Source of the DNA: Morella rubra
Lineage: Eukaryota; Streptophyta; Magnoliopsida; Fagales; Myricaceae
DNA: 64,000 nucleotides
Direction: 5' to 3'
NCBI GenBank assembly: GCA_003952965.2
Contig: CM025851.1
Span: 28,488,583 to 28,552,582 of the forward strand
Numbering within the stretch: position 1 is the first letter of the stretch; each line of letters begins with the position of its first letter. The notes beneath the pieces are model-generated. The model was not told where the DNA came from. It saw only the letters and a list, made by a program, of their open reading frames with translations, and searched no databases. Below, one piece after another: positions 1 through 11,308 of the stretch. Made by a program: the position numbers and the translations under genes.

Positions 1-28
1 TTTAACATCTGAAAATTGTTCTGTGTAG

Positions 29-652
29 AACATGATATCAGGAGGTACCGACACAACGACTGTTACTCTGACATGGGCACTCTCACTATTGTTGAACAAT
101 CCCCATGCTTTGAGAAAAGCCCAGGAGGAACTAGACGTCCATGTGGGCAGGGAAAGACTGGTCAATGAAGCTGATATCAACAAGCTGATCTACCTCCAAG
201 CAATTGTTAAGGAGACACTAAGGGTTTACCCACCTGGACCTCTATCAGGACCTCGAGAAGCCGCAGAAGACTGCACCGTTGGCGGCTATCAAGTTAAAAA
301 AGGCACCCGTGTGATCGTGAACTTGTGGAAGATCCAGACAGACCCTCGTGTGTGGCCTGATCCGCTAGAGTTCAAGCCGGAGAGATTTCTCACTACCCAC
401 AAGGATATTGATGTCAAGGGTCAAAACTTCGAGCTCATCCCCTTCGCCAGCGGTAGAAGAGCATGCCCTGGGATATCTTTCGCCCTTCAAATGTTGCATT
501 TTACTCTAGCCAGCCTGATACATGCATTTGAAATGTCGACCCCATCAAACGCGCCTGTTGATATGACTGCAAGCTTTGGACTAACTAACATCAAATCCAC
601 ACCACTTGATGTTGTCCTCAAACCTCGCTTGCCACTAAATCTTTATGAATAA
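29..652 (+). CDS. Cytochrome P450, CYP82 family, 3' exon (5' part outside window)
   Basis: This is the second and last exon of a CYP82-type P450, a haem-thiolate monooxygenase normally anchored in the ER. It follows a splice acceptor (TGTAG at 24-28) and encodes 207 aa up to the TAA at 650-652, exactly the length of exon 2 in the complete gene at 17021-18682. Visible motifs in order are the I-helix oxygen-activation motif GGTDTT, the K-helix ExxR (KETLR), PERF (FKPERF) and the haem loop [11 protein letters not shown] with its Cys ligand. The haem loop has Ala where the other two loci have Gly, which still fits FxxGxRxCxG. The exon is open throughout, so the gene may be functional, but its first exon and promoter lie outside the window. 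Family assignment is strong; a CYP82D-like subfamily is a guess and the substrate is unknown. Confidence 0.93.
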   Translation, partial: NMISGGTDTTTVTLTWALSLLLNNPHALRKAQEELDVHVGRERLVNEADINKLIYLQAIVKETLRVYPPGPLSGPREAAEDCTVGGYQVKKGTRVIVNLWKIQTDPRVWPDPLEFKPERFLTTHKDIDVKGQNFELIPFASGRRACPGISFALQMLHFTLASLIHAFEMSTPSNAPVDMTASFGLTNIKSTPLDVVLKPRLPLNLYE

Positions 653-2683
653 AGGATGCACATAGCTCAAGGTTGTCTACTTGGCTGCCACTTTTTCACT
701 TCCCGTTCTGTAATATTTGCTCCTTTGACAAAGCATCTTCAGAATTTGCTATTGTGGTAAAGCGTACTATACCCCAGATGAAGTTCCACATCTGAAAGGA
801 TTTCATCATGCTGAAAATAGAGAAAAGACAAAAAATAAGAGACAACATTCAATGTGCAAAGTTTAGCTCGATCTTCTTCTAGCTTCTTTTTCTTCTGCCA
901 GCTCTCCTCTTGACAGTTGCTCCCATTTCTGAGAAGGGAGGCTGCCCAGTCTCTATGAATCGCAATGCAATGTCAGAAAGTAATCCAAATTCGGAATGGA
1001 TTTTCCGAAGATATCCTAAGGATGGACTATGTTTCATCTAAAAAATCTAAATGTCTTAATTAACCCTCCAAATTCTTTATGTATAACCATTGAATTCTTA
1101 CGTGTTCTGTTAATGTCCACAAACATTGTATTAACACTACCACTCGTTGCCGTGGCAATTGATTTTGTTTCATTAACTATTTCCACTCTATATTGAGAAC
1201 AGAAACAGAGGAGAAGAGGGAAAAACAAAACAAGAGAAAAAGGAAGAACAGATACAGAGGCTTCTCGCGACGCAAGCTTGCTTAGTAAGAGCTACGTTCA
1301 ACTATTAATCAAAAGTCTAGGACGAAGGGAAAACAAAATAGAGTCGCGAGCTGATAGCCGCTTCCAAGTGGGAGGATTCCTTTTATAAGAATGTGAATGT
1401 GCTGCTTCGTGTTGGGTTGATAGTCACTGTCATTGGCTTTGAAAGGGGCATCTTTCTTTGGCAGAGGATACTTCTTAGTTCTTTCAGTGATTTCAAACTG
1501 TTCGGTGAACAAGACCTTGGGTATTTTACAGACTCTTGCGCCTAAACCTTAACAAAATTCCAGAACATTTATAGAACAGTAGGAAACATATACTCCTAAC
1601 GGCTCTACATTTCTCCCAAGCTTGGGACTCGGGATAGCTAAGCACGTGAAACAGCGAAAGGCTCTGTTTTGTGATCAACTCAAGACATCACCCAAGCCTT
1701 TAATAATCTTAGTCAAGCTGGTCTCTCTAACACCGTAACTGAATTTTACCATATATTGCTGGAGCCGTTGTCATAGAGTTTTTTTTTTTCCTTTTTTTGG
1801 GTATAAATGTTCGTAGGAAGTCTTCAATCTAGGTTAAATGATCCGAATTCTCTATAATTTTTTTTCCAAATTTGTATAATGCAATTCGAAAAAATACAGA
1901 TATCATAGACATTAAATGTGGTAAACTTTATACGAACAATATAAATACGAACATAAATATGATAAGGTCCATAAATAATATCTTTTATTCTTCTAATTGC
2001 ATAGTACTCAAGTATGAAATGGTAGAAATCCTGATCTGAGGGGAAAACAGTATCTATTCCGTTGTGCTCAACCTTTCTAGCCATGAGTCTCCCCATGGCT
2101 ACAAGTGCGAACACCTTTTTATTATTGGGCTTTGAGCTAGCAGCTGGGATATAGTCTAGGAGTCTTGGACAACCAATTACGTGGGTGTTCTAACGGCCCA
2201 AACTTATAGACTTTAAACGCCTGGGCTACAACTATGGGATGTTGGGCCTCGCATCCACCGCCCCCCCTCCCCCGGGCTCCTGGTGGCGTCAATCGGATTA
2301 AGAAACCTCAGGGCTAATGCTATAGAAGAGAGTTACAGAGATATGGAATGATTCCTAGGATGGTTCCTAGAAAGCGCGACTTCCTTATCTTTGGTGGCTT
2401 GATTTGGAGGGACATAAGCAGGAGCAAGATTTCAACGATGTAATGCTTGGGGCAATATTGTTATAACATAAATTACACTTTGCAAGGTAAAATTAGAGGG
2501 GGTAGGAACCTTACCTTAACTTGGGCAATCAGAGTTTAAATATATACTTTCTATCATGTTTTATATTTTTTCTATAAATAAAAATCTTTAATTTGTACTC
2601 TGTATAGATTTATAATACAAATATAACTTTAGATAACTTTTACAATAAATGTATATCTTTTAAACCAAATTATTTAAATCTGT
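653..2683. other. 3' flank of P450 and intergenic spacer
   Basis: The first couple of hundred bases probably hold the 3' UTR of the upstream P450. The rest is AT-rich sequence with scattered poly-T tracts, a C-rich run near 2262-2275, and short ORFs (1034-1228, 1309-1512, 1824-2114) whose translations resemble no protein I recognise. No RNA gene or structured repeat was seen. Confidence 0.6.
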
Positions 2684-2942
2684 ATTTTTTTTTTTTCCCC
2701 TTGGCAATCGAAATTTAAAAACCCGAATGACAGTTCAAGATATCCAGAGGGATATCAGCTACATTTAAGAATCCCAAAAACATTCGCTTGAGAGCACCAT
2801 TTAGCTAGCTTATGAGCCATGACGTTTGCATCTCGTATTACTATTTCTTTCCTCTCTTCGTGCGAACCTTTTTCTTCTAGAATAGGCCCAACATGAGCTT
2901 CACACGGATATTTTAAAAGCTGAAGACAGATACACACTTAGG
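2684..2942 (-). mobile_element. 5'-truncated L1-type LINE fragment (RNase H-like tail)
   Basis: Read on the minus strand, 2755-2937 gives a protein ending RDANVMAHKLAKWCSQ, which matches the C-terminal end of the RNase H-like domain of plant L1 LINEs (pattern AN-x-x-AHKLAKW). The minus-strand 3' end runs ATTGCCAAGGGG into an A-rich tail, seen as the T-run at about 2684-2695 on the plus strand. The better-preserved LINE fragment at 46044-46339 has the same GTTGCCAAG-(A)n ending. No target-site duplication is visible. The fragment abuts the P450 relic that begins at about 2946. Confidence 0.7.
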
Positions 2943-2945
2943 GGC

Positions 2946-3170
2946 AAACCATTGGAGTGGAAAAGCAGCACGTTCTGGAGCATCTTTCGGCCTTCAAATG
3001 AGACATTTGGAGCCTTTTACACGTTTGAGCTCCCTCACCTCATGGATCTCATGAGTACACGTGTTCTGACTAAGTGCGATTTGGATTGACAAAGCGCGAA
3101 AGACACCAACACCGCCAAGATCTGATCACGCCGCACCTACCTCGCAAGCCTTTTGGATTAAAGTCCATCA
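2946..3170 (+). pseudogene. CYP82-type P450 relic (haem region to C-terminus)
   Basis: This short stretch aligns by eye with the end of exon 2 of the two complete P450 genes. The start resembles the haem-loop region (CCATTGGAGTGGAAAAGC against CCATTTGGAAGTGGTAGAAG). The middle resembles the segment encoding [19 protein letters not shown]. The end (ATCACGCCGCACCTACCTCG) resembles the C-terminal ITPRLHS coding sequence of the gene at 52625-54598. Frameshifts and stops are present and nothing upstream is recognisable, so it cannot encode a P450. It marks a former fourth cluster member, apparently closer to the minus-strand gene than to its neighbours. Confidence 0.7.
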
Positions 3171-3803
3171 AATCGATTTCATCCGTACGTTCAAATCTTG
3201 TGATAACATCCAAGTTTGTCATAAGTTGCCCTTAGCTTTCTGTGACACAGACACATGATCCTAATGTCATGCAATGTGTACTCAGATTTGTCATAAGTGT
3301 AGTCTTTTTTTTGTCTAAGCTTTCTTAGATTTGGCATGAATATATACCCTACTTAATTTAAAGTGTTTGGTGCATATTCATACTAAAAAAAAAAAACTTG
3401 TCATAAACTTTTATGTATAGAAAAAACTTATCATAAACTTGTACAAGGAGAGTCTATTTATAGGACCTAATAAGTAAAATTTGCAAACGTACAAGTAATA
3501 TGGAGCTATAATATTTAGGATTCAATATCAGACGTGATTATAATTAGGGATGATACTTATCGGATACCAATATTGCACAAGACACATTAATTTGAAACCA
3601 AGAATTTATGTCCGCAATAGTACGTATCAGGGAGCTATGCTAACACGATATAGGATCGATCGTATTACATGCAGGCAAGATAAGTCCAATTCTATTATAT
3701 CATGACGACAAAGTTGATCTGCTGGATTGTTTTCTCTTATTTATGCTACTCCGACTCGTGTGGGAATATAAGGAATTTGATTTTATAATTTCTTCAAAAA
3801 AAG
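3171..3803. other. Intergenic AT-rich spacer
   Basis: No ORF, RNA gene or clear transposon end was recognised. The first part may be the old 3' UTR of the P450 relic. Confidence 0.5.
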
Positions 3804-4480
3804 TCACTTTGCATCTTTAAATTATCAAAGTAATCTCGAACATAAATCTCAATTATTGTATTTGACACATTAAACTTTAGAATTATTATATTTAATTAAT
3901 TTACGCACTTAAAAAAAATTGAACCTTCAAAATTGTGTTAGATGTGTTATATATGAATAAACCATATGGCACCGTGTTGATTATTGTATTTTATTTTGGA
4001 TTTAAATTGATTGATTTAAAAAATTTAGAGGCTAAATATGTCAAAGATTATAGTTGAGACACATTTACAAAATGACTTTTTTTTTTAATTTCTTTCATTT
4101 GTTGTTAGTGTTCCTGGGATTCTACCATCTCATGACATCATCGAGAAAACCTTGGTAGTTACTCTTTACTTGCATCTCTCTACTTCCTTCTCACTTTGCA
4201 TCTTTAAATTATCAAAGTAATCTCGAACATTCTCAATTATTGTATTTGATTAAACTTTAGAATTAGGGCCATATGGCAATTATTGTATTTTATTTTGGAT
4301 TTAAATTGATTGATTTAAAAAATTTAGAGGCTAAATATGTCAAAGATTATAGTTGTTTACAAAATGATTTTTTTTTTAATTTCTTTCATTTGTTGTAGTG
4401 TTCCTGGGATTCTACCATCTCATGACATCATCGAGAAAACCTTGGTAGTTACTCTTTACTTGCATCCTCCTTCCCTTTCT
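3804..4480. repeat. Two-copy tandem direct repeat (about 390 and 290 bp)
   Basis: Copy 1 (3804-4190) and copy 2 (4191-4480) both start TCACTTTGCATCTTTAAATT and both end near ACTCTTTACTTGCATC. They are nearly identical where they align. Copy 2 lacks several short internal segments that copy 1 has, for example between CTCGAACAT and CTCAATTATT and the region after CTTTAGAATTA. No protein is encoded. The second half of copy 2 continues into the segment that is duplicated again at 10171-12696. Confidence 0.85.
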
Positions 4481-4958
4481 AACATCCACTTTATATAGAT
4501 TTTGATTAGGGCTGGAATACTTCTGGTAGATGTTTAACCGAGGGTCTAGTATTTTTTTCGTAGAAAAAATTTAGTTTTTTTTGGAGAAGTCAAAAGCAAA
4601 TTAAATAGCGGCTGCCCATTCCACTTGTAAAGAAAGCTGTGTCTTGCCATGGTAAATATGACACTGCAAATTGTATAGCTGAGATGGTATACACAAATAA
4701 TTTAGTAGCTACTATTTTTTTGTCATGGTTAATTTGAGCCACCTCTTTCCAAGGAATATCGATCCTGCGTAATCTAGGACTCTCTGCTTGCACTAAATCG
4801 ACCCACAAACCCTAAACAGACGACGCAGCAAAGGAATAAAACACAAAAACGAATGTCAAGAGAAGTCACGAGGAAAATAGTCACCTGTCAGGCTCACTGA
4901 ACTTGCCTGGCTGCTCGGTTGCCGGTTGGTGTACATTTTCCGCGCCCGACCCCTCGGT
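4308..4958 (+). repeat. Segmental duplication, copy A (uninterrupted)
   Basis: This segment of about 650 bp recurs at 10171-12696 in the same orientation. Shared landmarks include ATGTCAAAGA, CATGACATCATCGAGAAAAC, GGGTCTAGTATTTTTT, CCATTCCACTTGTAAAGA and GCCACCTCTTTCC. Copy A lacks the two insertions found in the second copy and so preserves both empty target sites (GAGGCTAA and TTCTAACA). It has no convincing coding content; the minus-strand ORF at 4590-4808 is not a recognisable protein. It may have duplicated together with the P450 genes. Confidence 0.88.
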
Positions 4959-5581
4959 TAATTAATTTGTGGCCGGCCCTATCCTCGGGGCAGACGTTCA
5001 AAGCAAGTTAAGTTGGAATTTGGGAAGTAGTGTATGGCTGATCACATTTTTTTTTTCTTCGATATGACTTTTTTTTTTTTTTCATTTCTTCGATATGACT
5101 GATCACATTGATACAATACTTAAAAAATAAGAGGGGTAGGATTTTTTATTTTTTATTTTAATCAAGAGGGGTAGGATTGATTGAGGTAGTCCCTGTCTCT
5201 GCGGCATGATTTTTTATTGGCAACAGGTGCGCAATGGAGATGGAGTCGATCCAATTGCTCTCCATGTGAAACAACTTTTAAATTTTAATTTTCCGATTTG
5301 TCAGATCCATTTTTAGGAACATGTCGAGCAAACATTTGATGTTTTCTTAAACCAAACATATGGATCCGATAATGTTGGTTTGATGACAGGTAAATTATCC
5401 GATTCTAAATTCTAATAACTTCCAACAAATACCGTAGGGCTTTTTTTTATTAATTTTTTTAAGAGTCTCCAAAGCTAGCTTTCCATGTGTGTCTTTTGTC
5501 CCGATTCTTCATCTCTACTTTCTTCTGATTCTTTTATGTGTGTTTTCTACTGTTAGGGTCCGGATCAGATTATGACTAATT
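4959..5581. other. Intergenic spacer
   Basis: AT-rich sequence with homopolymer T runs near 5050 and 5070. A short phrase, GAGGGGTAGGATT, occurs twice near 5133 and 5166. No gene or transposon end was recognised. Confidence 0.5.
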
Positions 5582-5930
5582 AAGCTCTCAATCGACTTGC
5601 CAGTGGGGCTATCGCCCACTTGGTACCATTTGATATTCCCAAGCTCTAAGATCACGAGTTAGATCATGACAAGTTGAAATTATTTATGAAAGTAAAACCT
5701 GACTTTGGACCTAACGAATAGGTTGGGACTGACTGGTATTCTTACTAATACGGTGGACCGTGGTGACTAGCTCGCCCATTAGACAGTGTCTAAGGCTTAA
5801 ACTAGACATTTTACAACAAGAAGTGCTCCTATAATCATGTCCAGGGACAAATTGATATACTGGTTGCCCTCTCCTCTTGTGCTTATTAAAAAGAAAAAAA
5901 AAAAAAAAAAAAAAGCTACCAATCGACTTG
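5582..5930 (+). mobile_element. Candidate SINE or SINE-like retroposon with target-site duplication
   Basis: A body at 5600-5912 ends in a long A tract (about 5887-5913) and is flanked by near-identical 18-mers: AAGCTCTCAATCGACTTG at 5582-5599 and AAGCTACCAATCGACTTG at 5913-5930 (16 of 18 identical). The start of the body contains GATCACGAGTTAGATCATGA, which resembles a decayed pol III box B (GGTTCGAATCC type) of tRNA-derived SINEs. There is no coding sequence. Length, A-tail and duplication fit a SINE; a very short 5'-truncated LINE tail is the alternative. Confidence 0.6.
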
Positions 5931-6180
5931 ATTCTTGTGATCTAGAAAAGCATATTTTTTAATAATTTTCCACTAGGGAAAAATTAAACACACGACAATA
6001 TTTTTTATTTGGGTCTATCGTAGTCCGTGAGGTGTTCCAAAGAACCCAGTTGCCAATTAGTTGAATCCGTCAATAACTTATCTCCATCATTGTCAGTCAA
6101 TAGTACTAGGTATCTATTGGTTAATATTTTGGAAAATTGACAATTTGGTCACTAGCTTTTAGTACCTTTGACAAAATAGT

Positions 6181-7615
6181 TGTGAGTCTAAATAACAACC
6201 CAAGAGGGGTGAATTGGGTTTATCAAAAACTTAGTCCTTTTTCGATAAAAACACAGATCTGAAAAATACCCCTTTTTAACAATTAAAAATGCAGATCTAA
6301 ATGTGTATAATGCTAAGCAAAATATAAGCAATAATGATAAAGCATAAGCACCACAAATATGGATATGGAAAAAAAAATAAGAGGATAGAGTTAGAGAGAC
6401 AATACCGCAATTTTAGGTGGTTCGGCCAACACTTGCCTACGTCCACCCCCAAGGCTATTGACTTCCTTGGGCTTCCTTCACTATTCTTCAAATAGCAAAT
6501 ACACCTTAGCTTCCGGGTGCTAAGGAACTTTACAAAGTATTTTTCGAACTCACGCTTCAACTCTCTCACAAATCCCAAAACCCAAGGGATTTCTTCTACT
6601 CTCACAAGTAGGACAAGTGTTTTCCCAACACTCAAATGTTTTACAATAGATGGGTACAATGAAGAATGGCTCACTAAGCCGAATATGCAAGTGGAAAGCT
6701 CACAACGTGTGGAATGCCTCTCTAAGCCAAATCAGCAAGTGAAAAGCTCAATAGAGTGCAAGAAGACAAGATTCTCAAAGGAAAGCTAAAGTTTGGCAGG
6801 TGGGAGCACAAGCTTTCTTGGTAGATGCGGTTTTCCCTCTTCTTCAAAGTACTTTCTCTCTCTAGAAGTTAGGGCAAGTGTAATAGCAAGTGTGTTGTCT
6901 CTTCTTCAAGAAATCTCTCTCTCTTTGGAGGCTAGGTCGTCAATGAAGAGCAAGAGGAGAAGATTCAACAATGAAAGCTTTTGTCTTGAACGAATCAGCA
7001 AGTGATTTCTTTGGATCTAGCTTTCTCTCTCCTTGGAAGGATAGATTTTGAATGATGATGCAAATCCCTTCTTTCTCTCTCTATCTCATTCTTCTTCCTA
7101 GGTCTTTAACGGTCATCAAGTAGCTTTATTGTACCATGTTGGAGGGGTTCCAAAGTCTTTTTGAACCATTTTGGATGATCTGGCGTCGTTCCAGGATTTC
7201 TGCAAATTCGCACTATGTGTCGACACATTGATGGTATGTGCTGACACTTAAAACTTGGCCTAAAATCTCGCAATGTGTCGACACATGTGTCGACATATTT
7301 TAAAATGTCTCGGTGTCAGTGCAATGTGTCGACACATTAACACTTAGTCTGAAAAATTTGTTCTTTGACAGCAACTACTCCAATTCAACATATCTAAAAA
7401 ATACCTACAATATAAAAATTAACCAATTAACTTGTGTAATGGTGTTCAAGTATGCTTAGAGATATTTTAGAATAGAAAAACCTTGATGCTTTAAAATATA
7501 TCATTTTCTTAAAAGAGATTTTCAATGTAAAATCTAAAAGTCTTAAACGAGTTTAAAAACTTTGTTATCATCAAAATCAAAATGGATTGTTTGTAAAAAC
7601 AACCTTGGGCTAACA
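6181..7615 (-). mobile_element. Solo LTR, SIRE/Maximus-like Ty1/copia
   Basis: The insertion is bounded by TG...CA (TGTGAGTC...GGGCTAACA) and by a perfect 5-bp duplication ATAGT (6176-6180 and 7616-7620). On the minus strand it starts TGTTAGCCCAAGG, soon followed by TTTTGATGATAACAAAG, and ends with a CACCCCTCTTGGGTTGT tract. These are features I associate with LTRs of the SIRE/Maximus copia lineage. No internal domain is present, so it is a solo LTR left by LTR-LTR recombination. Short ORFs inside (6297-6674, 6517-6789, 6793-7005) are not gene-like. A cluster of palindromic TGTGTCGACACA motifs lies at 7216-7336. Confidence 0.85.
7216..7336. repeat. Cluster of palindromic TGTGTCGACACA motifs in the LTR
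   Basis: The 12-bp palindrome TGTGTCGACACA occurs at 7216-7227, 7274-7285 and 7325-7336, with a near-copy at 7286-7297. Repeated palindromes in an LTR could be protein-binding or enhancer sites, but no factor can be named from the sequence. Confidence 0.75.
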
Positions 7616-8229
7616 ATAGTCACTAAGTTTATTTTATTTTATTTATTTTTTGTCACTGAATCCATATGCTTATGACTTTTTATTCCTTCCGTCACACTTT
7701 CGTTTGCCTTTCTAATTGAATGCACTGACACGTCATCACCTTCTCCAGCTCAGCTTCATTGATCTATGTCAGCAAGCCCAATCAAACTCTTGTGTACCTC
7801 CTCCAACACGTCATCCTCTTCTTTGCACATCCCTACTCATCTTTGAGCCCGTAAATACACACCTGAAAAAAAAATTCACGATACAATTGCTTCTATAAAA
7901 GTTTTGGCAAAAATATTATCCCGATAATTTAAAGCACATCTATTTGATACATTAAGAATGGCTGGTAATGCGCAATGCATTTCTTATGAACTGCATCTGA
8001 TGACAAGAAGCTGAAAAGGTCAAACCTCTTGACCGTTTTCATGGGGCTGAAAGATGAGCAAGGACGTGTAAAGAAGAAGATGATGTGTTGGAGGAGGCAC
8101 ATAAGAGCTTGACTGGGCTTACTAACATGGATTAATGAAGCTGAGTTGGAGAGAGAAGGTGATGACGTGTCAGTGCATTCCGTTAGAAAGGCAAATAAAT
8201 GAGCGAAGGAAGGAGTAAAAAGTCACAAG

Positions 8230-9375
8230 TGTTAATGTATTTTAGTTAGCGTAAAAACTTCATGATGTGTCTTAGTTATTCCTGAGACTTGTGTTTAATG
8301 AAGTCCTGCTCAACACCAGCGGTTCAATAAAATTGGTGATCATCTAGGAATGGTTAAGGTTTGATTGAAATCTGCGTGTAGTTTTCTAACACGAAGTCGG
8401 AGCAATGATGTTTGTAAAACACTCGAAGTTTGATCAGAATTTGTTTACCGTTTGATCAGAGTCGACGAAAGATTGTTGTAATGGTTTTAACAAATGCGCC
8501 CAAAATTCAATAAGTCTCGAAATTTCGTGAATACTTTCCCTCTGACTCTCCAGAATATAAAAGCTATTTTCTCACATTTATTCATAATGTTCCCAAAAAC
8601 CTTTGAGAGATCTAACTTTCCAGAGCTTGCATAATATACTTCCTGTTACTATTCCATAGTTTCCCTATTATCTTAGTTTAGATTTCGATCACCAAGATAA
8701 ACCTTGATAAAGAAGGTTAACTCTATAGGTTGTTGTAGATCTACCAAGATTAGTTATTCCAGTTTTGAAAGAGTTGATTGCACGTGGGTGTGTGAAAAGA
8801 TTGGCTTGGCTGTGAAGATCGATTTTTGGAATCAAGAACTTCAAATAGAAGAGGAGTTCCTCGTTCCCTACAAGAGGTAGATCTGGATGTTGTATTCTAA
8901 GTAAGGTAACAATTGGATAACTAGTAAAGGGATGTTGGGTAGTTTATAGAACATTGTGTACCGAGTTTGAAGTTTCTAGTGGATTCACTTAAACCGGCCT
9001 TTCTGGCTTGGAGAGTTTTTACCTCTTAAAGATTCTTTCAAAGGTTTTCTCTTCGTCATCACTCTTGGTGTCATTGTAATTACATAGATGATTTAGTTGC
9101 TGTTGTGATTATCATTCTTTTGTTTTTTTGATTAAGAAAGAAAGTCATGATTATATTGTAGCATTGATAATCTGCAATAACTTGTCCATATAGATTTGTT
9201 AATTCCGCATAGTATACTGTTGATTTGAGTGTCCTTGAAATTTGTTGATAAGCTTATGAGATTGTGCAGTTGTAAGTTTTAAAAGGACCGAAAATCTTAA
9301 GAACCTATTCAACCCCCCCCCCCCACCCCCCTTCTAGGTTCAGCTACTGTATATTGGTCTTAACTACCTAGTTCA
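8230..9375 (+). mobile_element. Second solo LTR, copia-like, inside the same element
   Basis: The insertion is bounded by TGTTAATG...TAGTTCA (TG...CA) and a perfect 5-bp duplication ACAAG (8225-8229 and 9376-9380). Joining the flanks restores the right arm of the host inverted repeat (AAGTCACAAG-CATAT matches the complement of the left arm near 7655-7675). Near its 3' end it carries a C-rich tract (9312-9330) of the kind seen at SIRE-type LTR ends. It has no internal coding region. It lies in the opposite orientation to the solo LTR at 6181-7615 and is not closely similar to it, so the two insertions were independent. Confidence 0.83.
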
Positions 9376-9486
9376 ACAAGCATATAGATTCAGTGACCAA
9401 AAAATAAAAATAAAAATAAACTTAGTGACTATTTTGTTAGAGGTACTAAAATATAGTGACCGAATTGCCAATTTTTTTAATATTTT

Positions 9487-10170
9487 ATTCATTTGTGAGA
9501 GTGAGAGTTTAAAACAAAAATAGTCCGAGGTCTCAAGTGTTATGTCACTAGCTGAGAATAAAATAAGAAACAAATAGAAAGGAAGAGGTCTTTTGCAGAA
9601 TTTTCCCATAATTGTCCGGTATATATATATATATATATTTCTTTTTTTCCATTAACTACTAATTTCTTTCTTTCTGTCTGGGCACATGATGGTTAGTTTT
9701 GAATGTCCAGGACTATATGTTATAATAGAAATAGGAAGGCATAATTCTGTGAACTGTCCGTCCTCCGCCATGCATACACAAACCCTAATATACGAAACTA
9801 TCTGATGCAGGTTAGAAAACCAAAAATAACCTGAAGCAAGACCTTCTCTGTTTCCTTCTCTATTCGCAAGCTTTTCTCCTAGTGGCTATACAGTAATAAT
9901 ATCTTAGGCTACAAATTAAGCAAATCTAATTTCTATTGAAGCTCTCTCCTATAAATTAGAGACATATTTTAAGGTCGAAGCTAATGAAATTTTCATTAGA
10001 TATAATTTTTTTTTAATGGAATGAAAAATTATAATTATGTTAATCGAGAGTTCCCATCATACCCTATATTTATAGGGTAAATGTATTCCATCAAAACAGT
10101 CCAAAAGTAGCCGAGAAAAAAAAAAAAGGGATAGGAAAGGAAAGTAATAAAAAAAGAAGAAGAAATACTT
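9487..10170. other. Intergenic spacer with (TA)n microsatellite
   Basis: Holds a (TA)n run at about 9620-9640 and A/T-rich sequence. No gene or complete mobile element was recognised. The minus-strand ORF at 9373-9609 straddles the LTR end and is not gene-like. Confidence 0.5.
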
Positions 10171-10197
10171 GATTGATTTTAAAAGTTTAGAGACTAA

Positions 10198-11138
10198 GGT
10201 CCACTTGTTTGTTTGCTTGTAAAATTATTATTTTACTTAAAAAAATTTTCATTGAAATGTTTTCAAGAAAAAAATTTCCTTTTCAGTGTTTGGTTATTCT
10301 TTTAAAATATTTTCAAGAAAATATTTTTTTGATGTTTTACACGCTTAATAATTTATTTACATAAATAAACAAAAAGCTTAATTATCATACAGGTCTCTGT
10401 AGTTTACACTTTTGACATTTTAGTCACTCAAGTATCGATTCCAACCGTGAAGTTCTTGAGGTAAGTTTTTTAGATAAATCTATTGTTGTAAGCCAACAGA
10501 CAGAATGATACTTATGCAGATTTTAAATATCATCTCATCACCAATCGTAGGTGACCCTCTGGCATGAAATTTTTCTCAAAATTTTAATATTTTAGTCCCC
10601 AAGGTACTGATTTCAATGTGAAGGTCCCCACTTTTGTAATAAAATTGGTCCTTGCTCCGTTAGCCAACTAAGGGAGAAGTGCCCACATGGCTATGGAAAG
10701 AGAATAATATAAAACTATCATATGCACCTATCAAATTTAATTTTATTTAAAAAATATTACTTTTTATTTATATATTACTTTATATTTTTTTAATAAAATT
10801 TTTAATATTTATAATGATTTTATCTTAGAGGGGCATTTTAGTTATTTTACATATGATTTAACGGCTAAATTAAATGAAAGGCGATTGTTTTTTAAACATA
10901 TGAGGAGGAATAAAATATTTTGAAACTTGAGAGAGACTTACTAAGTCGTACTATAATTTTCTCCCGAAAAAAAATTTTGATTTACGGAAAATTTGAACTT
11001 AATTTGTTTTCTAGAAAATAATAGAGTTTTTACAGTTGATTTGAAATTTTTTTACCTTAACTTTATTTTCAGATGCTTGCCAAATACCTAAAAATAAATA
11101 AAATAAATTACGAAATTTATTTTACAAACAAACAATCA
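10198..11138. mobile_element. hAT-like non-autonomous DNA transposon
   Basis: A 941-bp insertion in copy A'. Its termini are imperfect inverted repeats rich in TTGTTTGTTTG: it starts GGTCCACTTGTTTGTTTG and the complement of its end starts TGATTGTTTGTTTGTAAAAT. It is flanked by the 8-mers GAGACTAA (10190-10197) and GACACTAA (11139-11146), one mismatch apart. Copy A has a single GAGGCTAA at this point, the expected empty site. An 8-bp duplication fits the hAT superfamily. It has no transposase and is AT-rich. Confidence 0.72.
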
Positions 11139-11308
11139 GACACTAAATATGTCAAAGACTGTAGTCGAGATGCCTTTGCAAAATGACTTTTTCCTTAATT
11201 TCTTTCATTTGTCGTACGCAGCGTTACTAGGATTCTACCAGCTCATGACATCATCGAGAAAACTTTGGCAGTTACTCTTTTACTTCCATCCTCCCTCTCC
11301 TTCTAACA

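Larger units (their letters stand above)
6131..9476. mobile_element. Mutator-like inverted-repeat element, split by two solo LTRs
   Basis: The ends are inverted repeats: GGAAAATTGACAATTTGGTC on the left and its degenerate complement ending GCCAATTTTT on the right. The inverted homology continues inward, for example CACTGACACGTCATCACCTT near 7727 against AAGGTGATGACGTGTCAGTG near 8156. The 10-mer TTAATATTTT flanks both ends (6121-6130 and 9477-9486), the 9-10 bp duplication size expected of Mutator-like elements. Removing the two LTR insertions leaves about 755 bp: two arms of roughly 280 bp around a spacer of about 190 bp. It has no transposase and is non-autonomous. The Mutator-like label rests on duplication length and long terminal repeats, not on a protein. 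Confidence 0.8.
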
